Positions 1 to 9,348 are shown, counted from the first letter of the stretch. The stretch: DNA of 64,000 nucleotides from Candidatus Enterococcus leclercqii (GCF_009933135.1 NZ_MAEH01000014.1:558001-622000); one strand, 5' to 3'. The notes: generated by a model not told the origin, from the sequence alone. A program made the numbers and translations.

Positions 1-342
1 GTGGAAGATGATATTACAGAAGATGAGCGGATTTGTCTGTTTGACAATCTTCATAGCTATCGTGGGGATCGTTCTGAATACATCCTGCGTTCAACTATGA
101 CTCGGGTATACTATAAAGACAAACCATTCCCGGCACACAATACTCGAGATATTACACGCGGGGATGTTTTGATTGATAACGTAGATTACGGGCAATATAA
201 AGGGGAAACTCAGATTGCTTTGAAAGAAATGAAAAATGATGGACGGGTTAACGTTGTCGGCCGCATTTCTGATGATGAATTGTTCTTGTTAGGATTTTTG
301 AAACCATGGTCAAACTTCAAACTGAAGGAAAGCCAAGGCTGA
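1..342 (+). CDS. MupG/DUF871 family protein, C-terminal part (5' end outside window)
   Basis: Only the last 113 codons are present, and the frame is open to the left edge, so the true start lies outside the window. The tail matches the C-terminal cyclophilin-like domain of the DUF871/MupG family by recall: ITRGDVLIDN, then YKGETQIAL, then RVNVVGRI and the closing FLKPW. Family members carry an N-terminal TIM barrel, and the Staphylococcus member MupG hydrolyses 6-phospho-N-acetylmuramyl disaccharides from recycled cell wall. The catalytic barrel is not visible here, so substrate cannot be judged. An intrinsic terminator follows 14 bases after the stop. Confidence 0.75.
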   Translation: MEDDITEDERICLFDNLHSYRGDRSEYILRSTMTRVYYKDKPFPAHNTRDITRGDVLIDNVDYGQYKGETQIALKEMKNDGRVNVVGRISDDELFLLGFLKPWSNFKLKESQG

Positions 343-356
343 TTGTTTGATGCATT

Positions 357-387
357 GCCGCTTCTCACTTGTGAGAGGCGGTTTTTT
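357..387 (+). terminator. Intrinsic terminator after the DUF871 gene
   Basis: CCGCTTCTCAC (358-368) pairs with GTGAGAGGCGG (371-381) across a two-base loop with one G-T wobble, and is followed by six T. Confidence 0.85.
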
Positions 388-571
388 CCTTACAGCAACA
401 AGCTATATCTGTAAAATTTGCTAAAATATAAGTTTACATAATGCAATTACTGACGTTTAAAAAATCGGCTCTTAAAGTGCTGCAAAAAGCTGAAACCAAT
501 GTGTTACAATTACATAAGAAATCTTGCATCCCCATAAAGAAAATGGGATGAATCAGTCTGGGGGAAGCGGA

Positions 572-1090
572 ATGCTGGTAGAAATTGATGCGCTTAGTGT
601 GGGTCAATTGTATCTGGATCAAAATAAAATCGAAAAAAACGGACAATTGTTGCGAGCCGCTCAGTTTGAAGGTTATCCGCCAATTGAAGTGTATGAAATT
701 TTCCCTGGACAATTGACAATTCTGGATGGAAATTCTCGTTGCTATCTCTTATATTTGGCAGGAAAAAAAGAGGTCGAAGTCACTTTTGCAGCAACAGAGG
801 AAGTGGAGACGATGATTATGCGGCCACTGTACGAGGCCTGTCTGCGCTGGTGCCAAAAATCGGGTGTGTATCACATTGCCGATTTGTCCCAGCGAATCCT
901 TCCAACCAATGTCTTCATGGAAAAATGGGTGGGCAGATGTCAGCAGATGATTGCTCTTTTACAGGCCTGCCAAGAAGACTCTAACCTTGCGATCTTATTT
1001 GAAGAAGCGTTGCAAGCGGGCAAGGATCCAATTGCACTTTCAGGAGAAAGAAAATTGCTATTGGACGAAGTTTTGTCTCAGAAGAATTGA
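572..1090 (+). CDS. ParB/sulfiredoxin-like protein of unknown function
   Basis: A 172-residue soluble protein. The segment around residues 25-60 (PPIEVYEI, then LTILDGNSRCYLLYLAG, then a short beta strand) resembles the ParB/sulfiredoxin fold, in which a DGxHR-like turn binds nucleotide; here the turn reads DGNSR. The rest is helical with no recognised motif. The ATG at 572 was chosen because GGGGG lies a few bases upstream (560-564); in-frame ATGs at 524 and 548 lack a comparable site. A Nudix hydrolase gene starts 20 bases downstream and is probably cotranscribed. The function is not known and the fold call is tentative. Confidence 0.65.
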   Translation: MLVEIDALSVGQLYLDQNKIEKNGQLLRAAQFEGYPPIEVYEIFPGQLTILDGNSRCYLLYLAGKKEVEVTFAATEEVETMIMRPLYEACLRWCQKSGVYHIADLSQRILPTNVFMEKWVGRCQQMIALLQACQEDSNLAILFEEALQAGKDPIALSGERKLLLDEVLSQKN

Positions 1091-1110
1091 TTTTGAAAGG
1101 AGGAAGATTC

Positions 1111-1746
1111 ATGAATCGTATCGATGAACAAGCCCTCGTGTTAAATTTAAGCCGACTGCAAGCAATTGCACAAAGTGGAAAAGCCTACAGCAAAGACGTT
1201 TTTGATCAAGAACGCTATGAAGAGTTGACAGCTGTCACTGAGAGCTTGATCGCACAGTTAACCCCAGTTCCTGAGAAGCAACTTGCGGTTTTTATGACCG
1301 CTGATGAAGGATACGCCACACCAAAAGTAGATATTCGGGCAGCGGTGTTCAACGAAAAGAATCAGTTGTTGTTAGTGAAAGAAAAACGGGAAGGATGCTG
1401 GGCGCTTCCTGGTGGTTGGGGAGATGTCGGTTATTCTCCCTTTGAAGTCGCTAAAAAAGAAACGCTGGAAGAGGCTGGGGTGAATATCATTCCTCAAAAA
1501 CTGATTGCCTTGCGTGACATGGCCAAGCACGATTATCCGTATCGTTTGACCTATGTCTACAAATTGTTTATCTATTGTCGTTGGCAAAGTGGCCAACCGG
1601 TTTCTGGCGTTGAGACCAGTGATGCCCGCTTTTTCAACATTGACGAAATTCAAAGTCTGGATCTGTCCCTGCCGCGGAACTCGTTTGTAGATCTGATGAT
1701 GGCCTATGCTTATCATCAAGCACCCTTTCCAACTATTTGTGATTGA
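1111..1746 (+). CDS. Nudix hydrolase with N-terminal helical domain
   Basis: A 211-residue protein. The first ~65 residues form a helical region (LSRLQAIAQSGKAYS, then FDQERYEEL) typical of Nudix proteins with the accessory N-terminal domain found in nucleoside-diphosphate hydrolases. The Nudix fold follows. The Nudix box near residues 105-128 has GGWGDVGY and then KETLEEAG, so the metal-binding EE pair is intact, while the first Glu of the classic box is Tyr and the usual RE is KE. The start at 1111 has a perfect AAAGGAGG site eight bases upstream. The likely reaction is hydrolysis of a nucleoside diphosphate linked to another moiety; the substrate cannot be read from sequence. Confidence 0.85.
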   Translation: MNRIDEQALVLNLSRLQAIAQSGKAYSKDVFDQERYEELTAVTESLIAQLTPVPEKQLAVFMTADEGYATPKVDIRAAVFNEKNQLLLVKEKREGCWALPGGWGDVGYSPFEVAKKETLEEAGVNIIPQKLIALRDMAKHDYPYRLTYVYKLFIYCRWQSGQPVSGVETSDARFFNIDEIQSLDLSLPRNSFVDLMMAYAYHQAPFPTICD

Positions 1747-1812
1747 GACTGGCTAATCACCTGTGGAAGAAAAATTTGTTATAGAAAATGAAAATGTAAA
1801 GGAAGTATATAA

Positions 1813-2736
1813 ATGAAGTGGACTATACGCATTGGACTGATCGCTTTGGTCCTAGTGGCAGCTGTCTTGCTTTTTGCTGGAAATTATTTTTATACGTATG
1901 CCTTTGTACCGGCACCAAAAGACTTCTTGGCTAGTGAAGAAACTACTGATAGCAAGAAAACCACTCCCGAACAAGCTTGGTTTAATGGTAAGACCCGAAA
2001 ACGCTGGCAGATCAAATCAGAGGATAACTTGTTTTTGTCAGCTATTTATTTGCCGGCGAAGACACCTCAGAATAAGACGGCGATCCTTGCCCATGGCTAT
2101 ATGGCAAACGCGGACTCCCTTTGGCAAGTTGCCAATATTTATCATGATTTGGGTTATGATGTCTTATTGCCTGATGCTCGAGGACATGGACAAAGTCAAG
2201 GAGAAGTGATTGGTTTTGGCTGGCCCGAGCGAAAAGATTACTTGGGCTGGATCAACAAAGTCCTGGAAGAAAAAGGGTCTGACGAAAAAATCACGCTATA
2301 TGGCATCAGCATGGGAGCGGCCACCGTGATGAATACCAGTGGCGAAAAACTGCCGGAAAATGTTTTTGCTATTGTGGAAGATTGCGGCTATGCCAGTATC
2401 AAAGAAGAACTGACCTACCAATACAAGGCCATGTTTGATCTCCCCACATTTCCTATCATGCAGGTAACCAATTTAGTTACTCGTGTGCGGGCCGGCTTCT
2501 TTTATACAGAGGGGGATGTTCGAAAACAATTGGCTAAAAATAAGACGCCTATGCTGTTTATCCACGGGACAGCAGATACCTTTGTGCCGTTTTCAATGTT
2601 GGATGAAGTCTACAAAGCAACCGATGCACCGAAAGAGCGTTGGGAAGTCGCTGGCGCCGAACATGCCAAAAGTTACGATACTGAACCGGAAAAGTATCGA
2701 GAAAAGATCAAAAACTTTTTGCAAAAATATGAATAG
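1813..2736 (+). CDS. Membrane-anchored alpha/beta hydrolase
   Basis: A 307-residue protein with one N-terminal transmembrane segment (about residues 5-25) and the bulk predicted outside the cell. The hydrolase fold shows AHGY (93-96) at the oxyanion region, the nucleophile elbow GISMG with Ser166, the acid in HGTAD (Asp255) and the base in EHAKSY (His284), so the triad is complete. The family is close to the Bacillus YqkD-like and other serine aminopeptidase S33-type hydrolases. The substrate is unknown. It is followed at 10 bases by an acetyltransferase gene, suggesting cotranscription. Confidence 0.88.
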   Translation: MKWTIRIGLIALVLVAAVLLFAGNYFYTYAFVPAPKDFLASEETTDSKKTTPEQAWFNGKTRKRWQIKSEDNLFLSAIYLPAKTPQNKTAILAHGYMANADSLWQVANIYHDLGYDVLLPDARGHGQSQGEVIGFGWPERKDYLGWINKVLEEKGSDEKITLYGISMGAATVMNTSGEKLPENVFAIVEDCGYASIKEELTYQYKAMFDLPTFPIMQVTNLVTRVRAGFFYTEGDVRKQLAKNKTPMLFIHGTADTFVPFSMLDEVYKATDAPKERWEVAGAEHAKSYDTEPEKYREKIKNFLQKYE

Positions 2737-2746
2737 AGGGTGCAAA

Positions 2747-3214
2747 ATGAAGTATCAAGTAAAACCAATGGAGGAACACGAGGCGATAGAATATTTGCAG
2801 TGGCGTTATCCTGAGCCTTACACATTTTATAATGTACCCGCTGCCGGTTTTGCTGAGTGTCTTGCTGAAATCTTGGCCCCTGACAACGGCACTGATTATT
2901 ATGCGGTCTATCGTAAAGGAAGCTATTACGGCATCTTTTGTTTCAATTATCAATCGCAAGACCTGGAACTGGGATTGGGTATTCGACCAGAGGAGTGTGG
3001 CAAGCATCACGGTCGCCAGTTTACTTTGGCGGCCGTCGATTACATTCGCCGTAATCTTCTGTTCAAGGGACGGATTTGGCTACGTGTGGCGGATTTCAAT
3101 GAACGAGCCCAGCGTTCCTATGAAGGTGCCGGCTTTAAACCTTTCGATCAGCAATTGGCAATCAGCTGGCACGGTCTGACCAACTTTATTCATATGGAAT
3201 TACCTGAAACCTAA
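2747..3214 (+). CDS. GNAT family N-acetyltransferase
   Basis: A 155-residue protein with the GNAT layout: beta strands around YYAVYRKGSYYGIFCF, strand 4 with LELGLGIRPEECG leading into the acetyl-CoA pyrophosphate loop, then the helix and the late segment RVADFNERAQRSYEGAGF, which is the conserved C-terminal alpha4/beta6 region. ATG at 2747 follows the weak site GAGGG; the longer open frame upstream only overlaps the hydrolase gene. The acceptor substrate is unknown. Confidence 0.85.
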   Translation: MKYQVKPMEEHEAIEYLQWRYPEPYTFYNVPAAGFAECLAEILAPDNGTDYYAVYRKGSYYGIFCFNYQSQDLELGLGIRPEECGKHHGRQFTLAAVDYIRRNLLFKGRIWLRVADFNERAQRSYEGAGFKPFDQQLAISWHGLTNFIHMELPET

Positions 3215-3245
3215 AAAAGTTTGATTTTACTGTTTAGGAGCGATT

Positions 3246-4034
3246 ATGATGGAAGAACGTCAGAAAAGAACAGGACAGCTAATCGGTAGTCTTGTCCTAT
3301 TGCTTGTTGTTATGGTGGGGCTGGGATATCCCAAGGCTCAGCGACTTATCGAAAAGCAGCAGCAAGCTGTGGCACTAGAGAAAATAGCGGTTCTTAAAAA
3401 GCAGTTGCAGCAAGGCGGCGAAATTGGCAGCAGCATTTCAGCTTTACAGCTCTCTGATGGTTTTATGTCAGAAAGCTGCAATCGCGAGGTCATAGAGACG
3501 CTGACTGTCAAAGTCAATCAAATCAAACAAGAAGTAGAGGAGTTGGCCGCTGAAAAAGCGCTCTCTTTCACCACTACCAAGCTATCAAATAAACACTTGC
3601 AAACATTAGCTTCTCTTAAAACAAAAGTCTTGATCCAAAGTGCAGTCAATGGGCTTTTTGATAATCAGCAGGAAGCGGCAATCAAAGGAACACAGGTCAC
3701 TTTTGATCATCCTTTGAGCCTTGCTCTTACAGACGGCAGCAGCCTTTCTAAAATAGACGAGTTAGTGGCCCCATTGTCAAAGGATGGTTGGAAAACAGCG
3801 ATTCAGCAGGCAATTGAGACGGTGAGGTGGCAATTGGAGATTGGCCACCTAATCGATGGACAACTTCAAAAGCTACAAATTGAATTGTCGGAGGGACAGA
3901 CCTCTATGACAAGAGAAACTCACGATATGATCCAGAATATGATTGCCAATGTCAAAACGCCATTGTATCGGGAAAATTATCAAAATAGATTCCAGGAAGT
4001 GCTTAAGAAAATGACGGTAATACCAGTACAATAA
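3246..4034 (+). CDS. Membrane-anchored protein of unknown function
   Basis: A 262-residue protein starting at ATG 3246 or 3249 behind TAGGAG. A short charged N-terminus is followed by one hydrophobic segment (about residues 11-29). The remainder is rich in Gln, Lys and Leu with heptad-like stretches near residues 35-60 and 85-110, consistent with an extracellular helical or coiled-coil region. There is one Cys (residue 78) and no lipobox. No family was recognised. It sits between an acetyltransferase and a dehydrogenase on the same strand. Confidence 0.75.
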   Translation: MMEERQKRTGQLIGSLVLLLVVMVGLGYPKAQRLIEKQQQAVALEKIAVLKKQLQQGGEIGSSISALQLSDGFMSESCNREVIETLTVKVNQIKQEVEELAAEKALSFTTTKLSNKHLQTLASLKTKVLIQSAVNGLFDNQQEAAIKGTQVTFDHPLSLALTDGSSLSKIDELVAPLSKDGWKTAIQQAIETVRWQLEIGHLIDGQLQKLQIELSEGQTSMTRETHDMIQNMIANVKTPLYRENYQNRFQEVLKKMTVIPVQ

Positions 4035-4047
4035 GACAAAGAAGAGG

Positions 4048-5019
4048 ATGAAAAAATTGAAAATCACTGTTTTAGACGGTTATGCTTTGAATCCAGGAGA
4101 CATTAGTTGGCAGCAATTTGAGGAGCTGGGAGAATTTACTTTATATGACCGTACTCCGCCAGAAGATAGCGCTGAAATTATTCGACGAATCGGTTCTAGC
4201 GATGTCATCTTGCTAAATAAGGTTCCCATTACCAAGAAAATTGTTGCAGCTTGTCCCAATCTGAAATACATCGGTGTCCTGGCAACCGGCTATAATGTGG
4301 TGGATCTGGAGGCTTGCCGCAGTGCCGGTATCACCGTCACCAATATCCCGGCCTATGGGACTGATGCAGTGGCCCAGTTCACATTTGCACTATTATTGGA
4401 AATCTGTTCGCAAGTGGGGCGCCACAATGCTTCTGTTCATAAAGGCGACTGGCAAAAGTCACCAGACTTTACTTATTGGTTACAACCGCTGACCGAACTC
4501 AAGGGGAAAACGCTGGGTTTGATTGGCTATGGAGCCATCGCTCAAGCGGTAGCAGAGATTGCTCATGCCTTTAAGATGGAAGTTGTTTATTGGAACCATC
4601 GCTCCAAAGAACCGCAAGCACCTTGGATTAAGCAGCTGTCACTTGAAAAATTGCTAGCCAAATCAGATGTTGTCAGCTTACATGTCCCGTTGTTTCCTGA
4701 GACGGAAAAAATTATCAATGAGCGAACTTTGGCTCAGATGAAAATGGGCAGCATTCTTTTGAATACGTCTAGGGGCGGTTTATTAGACGAAGCCGCTGTA
4801 TCAGTGGCCCTTTCTAAGGGAAAACTGGCAGCTTGTGGTGTTGATGTAGTCAGCCAGGAGCCAATCTTGGCAGATAATCCGTTGCTACACGCCAAAAATT
4901 GTTGGATCACACCGCATATCGCTTGGGCGCCTTCTGAAACCAGAGGACGTCTGATGGCGATTGCTGTTGAGAATTTAACTGCTTTTTTACAAGGCACCAG
5001 ACAAAATGTGGTTTCCTGA
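4048..5019 (+). CDS. D-isomer specific 2-hydroxyacid dehydrogenase
   Basis: A 323-residue NAD(P)-dependent dehydrogenase of the D-2-hydroxyacid family, closest in motif style to hydroxypyruvate/glycerate dehydrogenases. The dinucleotide motif GYGAIA (160-165) follows the hinge at LTELKGKTLGL, and the catalytic set Arg242 (NTSRGG), Glu271 (SQEP) and His290 (TPHIAW) is complete. The start has AGAAGAGG just upstream. The substrate could be glycerate, lactate or another 2-oxoacid. It is probably transcribed separately from obgE, which has its own promoter. Confidence 0.88.
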   Translation: MKKLKITVLDGYALNPGDISWQQFEELGEFTLYDRTPPEDSAEIIRRIGSSDVILLNKVPITKKIVAACPNLKYIGVLATGYNVVDLEACRSAGITVTNIPAYGTDAVAQFTFALLLEICSQVGRHNASVHKGDWQKSPDFTYWLQPLTELKGKTLGLIGYGAIAQAVAEIAHAFKMEVVYWNHRSKEPQAPWIKQLSLEKLLAKSDVVSLHVPLFPETEKIINERTLAQMKMGSILLNTSRGGLLDEAAVSVALSKGKLAACGVDVVSQEPILADNPLLHAKNCWITPHIAWAPSETRGRLMAIAVENLTAFLQGTRQNVVS

Positions 5020-5081
5020 AGAATTTTGTGAAAAAGTATTGAAAATAACTCTTTCTTAAAGATTTATCGGTCGTTTGACAA

Positions 5082-5110
5082 TAGACAAACGTTGTTTTGA
5101 TAGGTACAAT
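5082..5110 (+). promoter_or_regulatory. Sigma-A type promoter before obgE
   Basis: TAGACA (5082-5087), a 17-base spacer and TACAAT (5105-5110) lie 50 bases upstream of the obgE start. Confidence 0.6.
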
Positions 5111-5159
5111 AGGAAAGACGTTTTGAAACAGTTTTGTGAAAAGAAATGGAGGACAAATG

Positions 5160-6476
5160 ATGTCCATGTTTTTAGATCAAGTAACCATTGACGTTAAAGC
5201 CGGTAAGGGCGGTGACGGGATGGTAGCTTTTAGACGGGAAAAATATGTTCCCGATGGTGGCCCGGCCGGCGGTGACGGTGGTCGCGGTGGCGATGTGGTC
5301 TTGATGGTTGAAGAAGGCTTGCGCACATTGATGGATTTTCGTTACAATCGTCATTTCCGTGCCCATCCCGGGGAAAATGGAATGAGTAAAGGAATGCACG
5401 GTCGTGGCTCAGAGGATACCTTTGTTAAAGTTCCACCGGGCACGACGGTTCGTGATGCCGATACCGGCGCTTTACTGGGCGACCTCATTGAAAACGGTCA
5501 GACCTTGGTTGTTGCTAAAGGCGGACGCGGAGGGCGGGGCAACATTCGTTTTGCTTCCCCACGAAACCCAGCACCAGAAATTGCCGAAAATGGTGAGCCT
5601 GGCCAAGAACGCCGGATCGAGTTGGAATTGAAAGTCTTAGCAGATGTGGGGCTGGTAGGCTTTCCTTCAGTTGGGAAGTCGACTTTGTTGTCTGTCATTT
5701 CCGCCGCACGTCCTAAAATCGGTGCCTATCATTTTACGACATTGGTGCCAAATCTTGGGATGGTCAATACTTCTGATAATCGCAGCTTTGTAGTCGCAGA
5801 TCTTCCAGGATTGATTGAAGGTGCTTCTCAAGGTGTAGGACTGGGAACTCAGTTTTTACGACATATCGAACGAACTCGAGTGATTCTTCATGTAATTGAT
5901 ATGAGCGGAATGGAGGGCCGTGATCCTTACGAAGATTATCTGGCGATCAACAAAGAGCTGGGTGAACACAATTTACGTTTGTTGGAACGGCCTCAGATTA
6001 TTGTAGCCAATAAGATGGATATGCCAAATTCAGAAGAAAATCTAGCTCAGTTTAAAGAAGAGCTAGCGAAAGAAAAAACGGATGAGTTTGCAGAGGATCT
6101 TCTGATTTTCCCAATTTCAGCGGTAACCCGTAAAGGCTTGGATAATCTGCTAAACGCAACAGCTGACCTGTTAGAAAAGACACCGGAATTCCCGCTTTAC
6201 GAGGAAGAGGAAGTGGAAGAAGAAGCAGTTCACTATGGCTTTACCTCCGATGAACCGGAATTTGCTATTGACCGTGAGCCAGATGCAACGTGGGTCTTGA
6301 GTGGACCGAAGATTGAGAAGCTCTTCCAGATGACCAACTTCGCCCATGATGAAACAGTGATGCGTTTTGCTCGCCAATTACGCTCTTTAGGAGTTGATGA
6401 AGCATTGCGTGCCCGTGGCGCCAAGGATGGCGACATCGTTCGGATCGGCAATTTTGAGTTTGAGTTTGTTGAATAA
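5160..6476 (+). CDS. obgE: GTPase ObgE/CgtA
   Basis: A 438-residue GTPase involved in ribosome (50S) assembly and stringent-response signalling. The glycine-rich Obg fold covers residues 1-157 ([29 protein letters not shown]). The G domain follows with G1 [10 protein letters not shown]3 DLPGLIEG and G4 NKMD. A C-terminal OCT domain (from about residue 350) ends in [10 protein letters not shown], as usual for Firmicutes members. ATG 5160 is seven bases after GGAGG; ATGs at 5157 and 5166 are in frame and possible. The following gene rnz is also an obgE neighbour in other lactic acid bacteria. Confidence 0.97.
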   Translation: MSMFLDQVTIDVKAGKGGDGMVAFRREKYVPDGGPAGGDGGRGGDVVLMVEEGLRTLMDFRYNRHFRAHPGENGMSKGMHGRGSEDTFVKVPPGTTVRDADTGALLGDLIENGQTLVVAKGGRGGRGNIRFASPRNPAPEIAENGEPGQERRIELELKVLADVGLVGFPSVGKSTLLSVISAARPKIGAYHFTTLVPNLGMVNTSDNRSFVVADLPGLIEGASQGVGLGTQFLRHIERTRVILHVIDMSGMEGRDPYEDYLAINKELGEHNLRLLERPQIIVANKMDMPNSEENLAQFKEELAKEKTDEFAEDLLIFPISAVTRKGLDNLLNATADLLEKTPEFPLYEEEEVEEEAVHYGFTSDEPEFAIDREPDATWVLSGPKIEKLFQMTNFAHDETVMRFARQLRSLGVDEALRARGAKDGDIVRIGNFEFEFVE

Positions 6477-6612
6477 ATAATTTCACAAAAAAGATGGTGA
6501 CAAGTATCTTGTCACTATCCTATGATGAGAAATGACCAACCTGAGTCACAAGTAAAAAGGCTCTTTATCATCAGCTTCCTTCTTCGAAGATATTATTTTG
6601 ATCAAATCCTAT

Positions 6613-6645
6613 AAAAAGGGAAATGCTTCGGTATTTCCTTTTTTT
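6613..6645 (+). terminator. Intrinsic terminator after obgE
   Basis: AAAAAGGGAAATGC pairs with GTATTTCCTTTTT around a TTCG tetraloop, ending in a run of T. The stem is A/T flanked on both sides, so it could work in both directions. Confidence 0.8.
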
Positions 6646-6816
6646 GTTAGTAAGACAAGCAGCTTCCGCTAAAGAATAGTGGAGGTTGCATTTTTATTTT
6701 GGAAAGGATTGCGTCACAAGAAAATCAGAAAAAGGCAGCTTTGCAATGGTTTGCTAATGATTACCCAAACGCAAGGGTCACCAGCAGTGTGGCAAATGGC
6801 AGAAAAGAGCGAATCT

Positions 6817-6845
6817 TTTTCAATCTTTCTGGTTATTGGTAAAAT
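6817..6845 (+). promoter_or_regulatory. Candidate promoter of the DUF1269-like gene
   Basis: TTTTCA (6817-6822), 17-base spacer, TAAAAT (6840-6845). The -35 matches four of six consensus bases. Confidence 0.4.
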
Positions 6846-6885
6846 AAGTAAAAGTGAGTTGTCACAAATGAAGGAGGAAGAAAAA

Positions 6886-7479
6886 ATGACAAAACGTGTA
6901 ATCGTAATGAACTTCGAGATGGAGTCACTGGCATACCAAGGCTTTTCTGAGCTGAAGAGATTAGCAGCCACAGGGCAAGTTAAAGGAGAGCAGATGGCTG
7001 TCGTGACCCATTCGAATGACGGACAGCATAAATTTAAAATAGAAGACTTTGTTGATTTTACCGGTAGCAATAAAACCTCAACCGGCGGGCTGATTGGGAT
7101 GCTGGTTGGTATTTTGGTGGGTCCGTTGACGATGCTTTTAGGCTGGGTCGGTGGCAGTATGATTGGCGCAACCCAAGATGCCCGGGAGATTAAAAATGCG
7201 CGCAACATCTTTGAATTCCTGGTTTCTGATATTGCTGAAGGACAGACTGGCCTAATTTTGATTGCTGAAGAAGAAGACAATCGGCCGATCAATGAAATCA
7301 TTATCAATCAGTTGCGCGGTGGCATTAGTCGTTTTGATTACCAGGAAGTCGAAGAAGAAATCAAAAAGGCCCAACAGGTGGAAAAAGACACGAAAAATAA
7401 TGCCCAGCAAGCTTGGCAAAAACAACATGATAATACCAATGGAGAGACAGACAGTTCAAATGCTTCTGCAAAGGACTGA
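6886..7479 (+). CDS. DUF1269-like membrane-associated protein
   Basis: A 197-residue protein. Residues 1-60 form an alpha/beta domain (RVIVMNFEMESLAYQGFSEL), then a glycine-rich hydrophobic hairpin at about 63-92 (GGLIGMLVGILVGPL, LLGWVGGSMIG), then a second alpha/beta region (NIFEFLVSDIAEGQTGLILIAEE) and a hydrophilic Gln/Asn/Lys-rich tail from about 150. This layout is that of the DUF1269 family, whose glycine-zipper segment can insert in membranes. ATG 6886 has AAGGAGGAAG directly upstream. Function unknown. Confidence 0.75.
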   Translation: MTKRVIVMNFEMESLAYQGFSELKRLAATGQVKGEQMAVVTHSNDGQHKFKIEDFVDFTGSNKTSTGGLIGMLVGILVGPLTMLLGWVGGSMIGATQDAREIKNARNIFEFLVSDIAEGQTGLILIAEEEDNRPINEIIINQLRGGISRFDYQEVEEEIKKAQQVEKDTKNNAQQAWQKQHDNTNGETDSSNASAKD

Positions 7480-7505
7480 CAGCCTATTGTAAAAAATGCT
7501 ATACT
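7476..7505 (+). promoter_or_regulatory. Promoter before rnz
   Basis: CTGACA (7476-7481), 18-base spacer, extended -10 TGCTATACT with the hexamer at 7500-7505. It lies about 100 bases upstream of the rnz start. Confidence 0.6.
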
Positions 7506-7602
7506 GAGGACTGGCTAAATACAGGCGACGAGTAGAGTAAATTTAAGAATTTATACAAGTCGAGCAGTGGCCCAGTTTAACAGAAAGTCAGGAATAACAC
7601 TC

Positions 7603-8529
7603 ATGGAAATCGAATTTTTAGGAACCGGAGCCGGTGTACCGGCGAAACATCGCAATGTGACCGGTATTGCTTTAAAGCTGCTAGATGAGCGCAATGCGGT
7701 CTGGCTATTTGATTGTGGGGAAGGAACTCAGATGCAGATCTTGCGTTCAACCATCCGCCCGCGAAAAATTGAAAAAATATTTATCACCCATCTTCATGGC
7801 GATCATATTTTTGGGTTGCCAGGCTTAATTTCCAGTCGCTCTTTTCAAGGTGGGACAGAGCCCCTTGAAATTTATGGCCCCAGAGGTATACGAGATTTTG
7901 TCCAAATGGCACTGCGAGTGTCCCAGACCCGCCTGTCGTATCCACTGAAATTTATTGAAATTGCAGAAAATGGTGTTGTCTTTGAAGACAAGCAATTCAA
8001 AGTGATTTGTGAAAAGCTTGATCACGGGATTGCCAGCTTCGGTTATCGTGTGGTAGAAGCAGATCATGAAGGGGAGCTGCAAGCCGACAAGCTGTTGGCA
8101 TTGGGAGTTAAATCAGGACCGTTATTTGGTCGCTTGAAAAAAGGAGAAACAGTAACCTTGCCTGACGGACGTAAAATCAATGGTTTAGATTTTGTGGGAC
8201 AAAAGCGCCGTGGCCGTATCGTAACTATATTGGGGGATACCCGCTTTACGCAAGCTTCAATTCGATTGGCTGAAAATGCTGATGTATTGGTCCATGAAAG
8301 TACATTTAATAAAAATGAAGCCCAAATGGCCCGCTCCTATTTCCATTCCACTACTGAACAAGCAGCACAGGTAGCCAAAGAAGCAGGTGTAACTTGCTTA
8401 TTATTGACCCATATCTCAGCTCGGTATTTAGCGAAAGACGCGATTGAGTTGGAAAAAGAAGCACAGGGCGTCTTTCCCAATAGCCGTATAGTGAAAGATT
8501 TCGATGTGGTGGAAGTCCCCTTTAACTGA
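7603..8529 (+). CDS. rnz: Ribonuclease Z
   Basis: A 308-residue metallo-beta-lactamase fold nuclease that matures tRNA 3' ends. The signature HLHGDH is at residues 63-68, matching the usual RNase Z positions. FDCGEGTQ precedes it, GLPGL follows, and later ligands are in GDTR and THISARY. ATG 7603 has AGGA nine bases upstream; the ORF extension to 7567 lacks the family start [11 protein letters not shown]. The SDR gene follows at 27 bases and is probably cotranscribed. Confidence 0.96.
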   Translation: MEIEFLGTGAGVPAKHRNVTGIALKLLDERNAVWLFDCGEGTQMQILRSTIRPRKIEKIFITHLHGDHIFGLPGLISSRSFQGGTEPLEIYGPRGIRDFVQMALRVSQTRLSYPLKFIEIAENGVVFEDKQFKVICEKLDHGIASFGYRVVEADHEGELQADKLLALGVKSGPLFGRLKKGETVTLPDGRKINGLDFVGQKRRGRIVTILGDTRFTQASIRLAENADVLVHESTFNKNEAQMARSYFHSTTEQAAQVAKEAGVTCLLLTHISARYLAKDAIELEKEAQGVFPNSRIVKDFDVVEVPFN

Positions 8530-8556
8530 TTTATAGAAGAAAGTGAGGAAGTTGGC

Positions 8557-9348
8557 ATGAATTTACAAGATAAAGTAGTTTTGGTGACTGGTGGTTCAGC
8601 GGGATTAGGGGAACAGATCTGCTACGCTGCTGCCAAAAAAGGCGCTATTGTTGTAACCTGTGCCCGCCGCATCAATCTTATCGGTCAGGTCAAGGAAAAA
8701 TGTGCAGAACTCAGCGGAAAAGCGGCCTATGCTTTTCAGCTGGATGTTGCTGAGCCCAACAGTGTCGACAGTCTATTGGAAAAAGTCGCAGCTGAAGTAG
8801 GCCCGATAGATGTTCTGATCAATAACGCCGGCTTCGGTATTTTTGAAAACTTTACCGATTTTGAGCGGGAAAATATTTTTAAGATGTTTGAAGTTAATGT
8901 GTTGGGTATGATGGTCTTAACGCAAAAAGTTGTGCTTGATATGGTGGCAGCAGCACGTCCAGGTCATATTATCAACATTGCTTCGATGGCTGGCAAAATG
9001 GCTACACCGAAATCGACGGTCTACTCGGCAACAAAATTTGCCGTATTAGGTTTTTCCAATGCGCTACGCCTGGAGCTAAAGCCGGCCAATATTGCAGTAA
9101 CAACTGTTAATCCCGGTCCCATCAAAACGGAATTTTTTGATAAAGCAGATCCTTCCGGTAATTATTTGCAGACTTTGGGCAATCATGTGTTGGATCCCGA
9201 AAAACTTGCAAGAAGAATCATTGCCAGCGTAGAACATCCTAAACGGGAGATCAATGCGCCAGGGTATATGGAAATCGCGGCACGCTTTTATACTTTGTTT
9301 CCTACTATGGGGGATTTCTTGGCGGGTGGACTTTTCAATAAGAAATAA
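8557..9348 (+). CDS. Short-chain dehydrogenase/reductase
   Basis: A 263-residue classical SDR of the DltE/YqjQ-like group. TGGSAGLG (11-18) binds the nucleotide, NNAG is at 89-92 and the catalytic set Ser143, Tyr156 and Lys160 (YSATK) is complete. The C-terminal part is hydrophobic, which suggests membrane association. The substrate is unknown. It has a GTGAGGAAG site upstream and sits directly behind rnz, an arrangement common in enterococci. Confidence 0.9.
   Translation: MNLQDKVVLVTGGSAGLGEQICYAAAKKGAIVVTCARRINLIGQVKEKCAELSGKAAYAFQLDVAEPNSVDSLLEKVAAEVGPIDVLINNAGFGIFENFTDFERENIFKMFEVNVLGMMVLTQKVVLDMVAAARPGHIINIASMAGKMATPKSTVYSATKFAVLGFSNALRLELKPANIAVTTVNPGPIKTEFFDKADPSGNYLQTLGNHVLDPEKLARRIIASVEHPKREINAPGYMEIAARFYTLFPTMGDFLAGGLFNKK

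Larger units (their letters stand above)
6477..6885. other. Intergenic region between obgE and the DUF1269-like gene
   Basis: No gene is supported in these 409 bases. They hold a dyad GTGACAAG-TAT-CTTGTCAC at 6497-6515 (extendable to 12 pairs through flanking GATG/TATC, with no T-run), the terminator at 6613-6645 and a candidate promoter at 6817-6845. An in-frame extension of the downstream gene to 6679 has no ribosome site and was not accepted. Confidence 0.6.

Noticed and set aside
5075-5080. Perfect TTGACA upstream of obgE as -35
   Set aside because: It is 24 bases from the TACAAT -10; TAGACA at 5082 gives the correct 17-base spacing.
6497-6515. Dyad GTGACAAG-TAT-CTTGTCAC after obgE, with GTCACAA repeats at about 6545, 6713 and 6859
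   Set aside because: Looks operator-like, but I know no regulator with this site and it is not placed at a promoter; recorded only as sequence structure.
6714-7307. 197-codon minus-strand frame
   Set aside because: Antisense shadow of the DUF1269-like gene, without a ribosome site.
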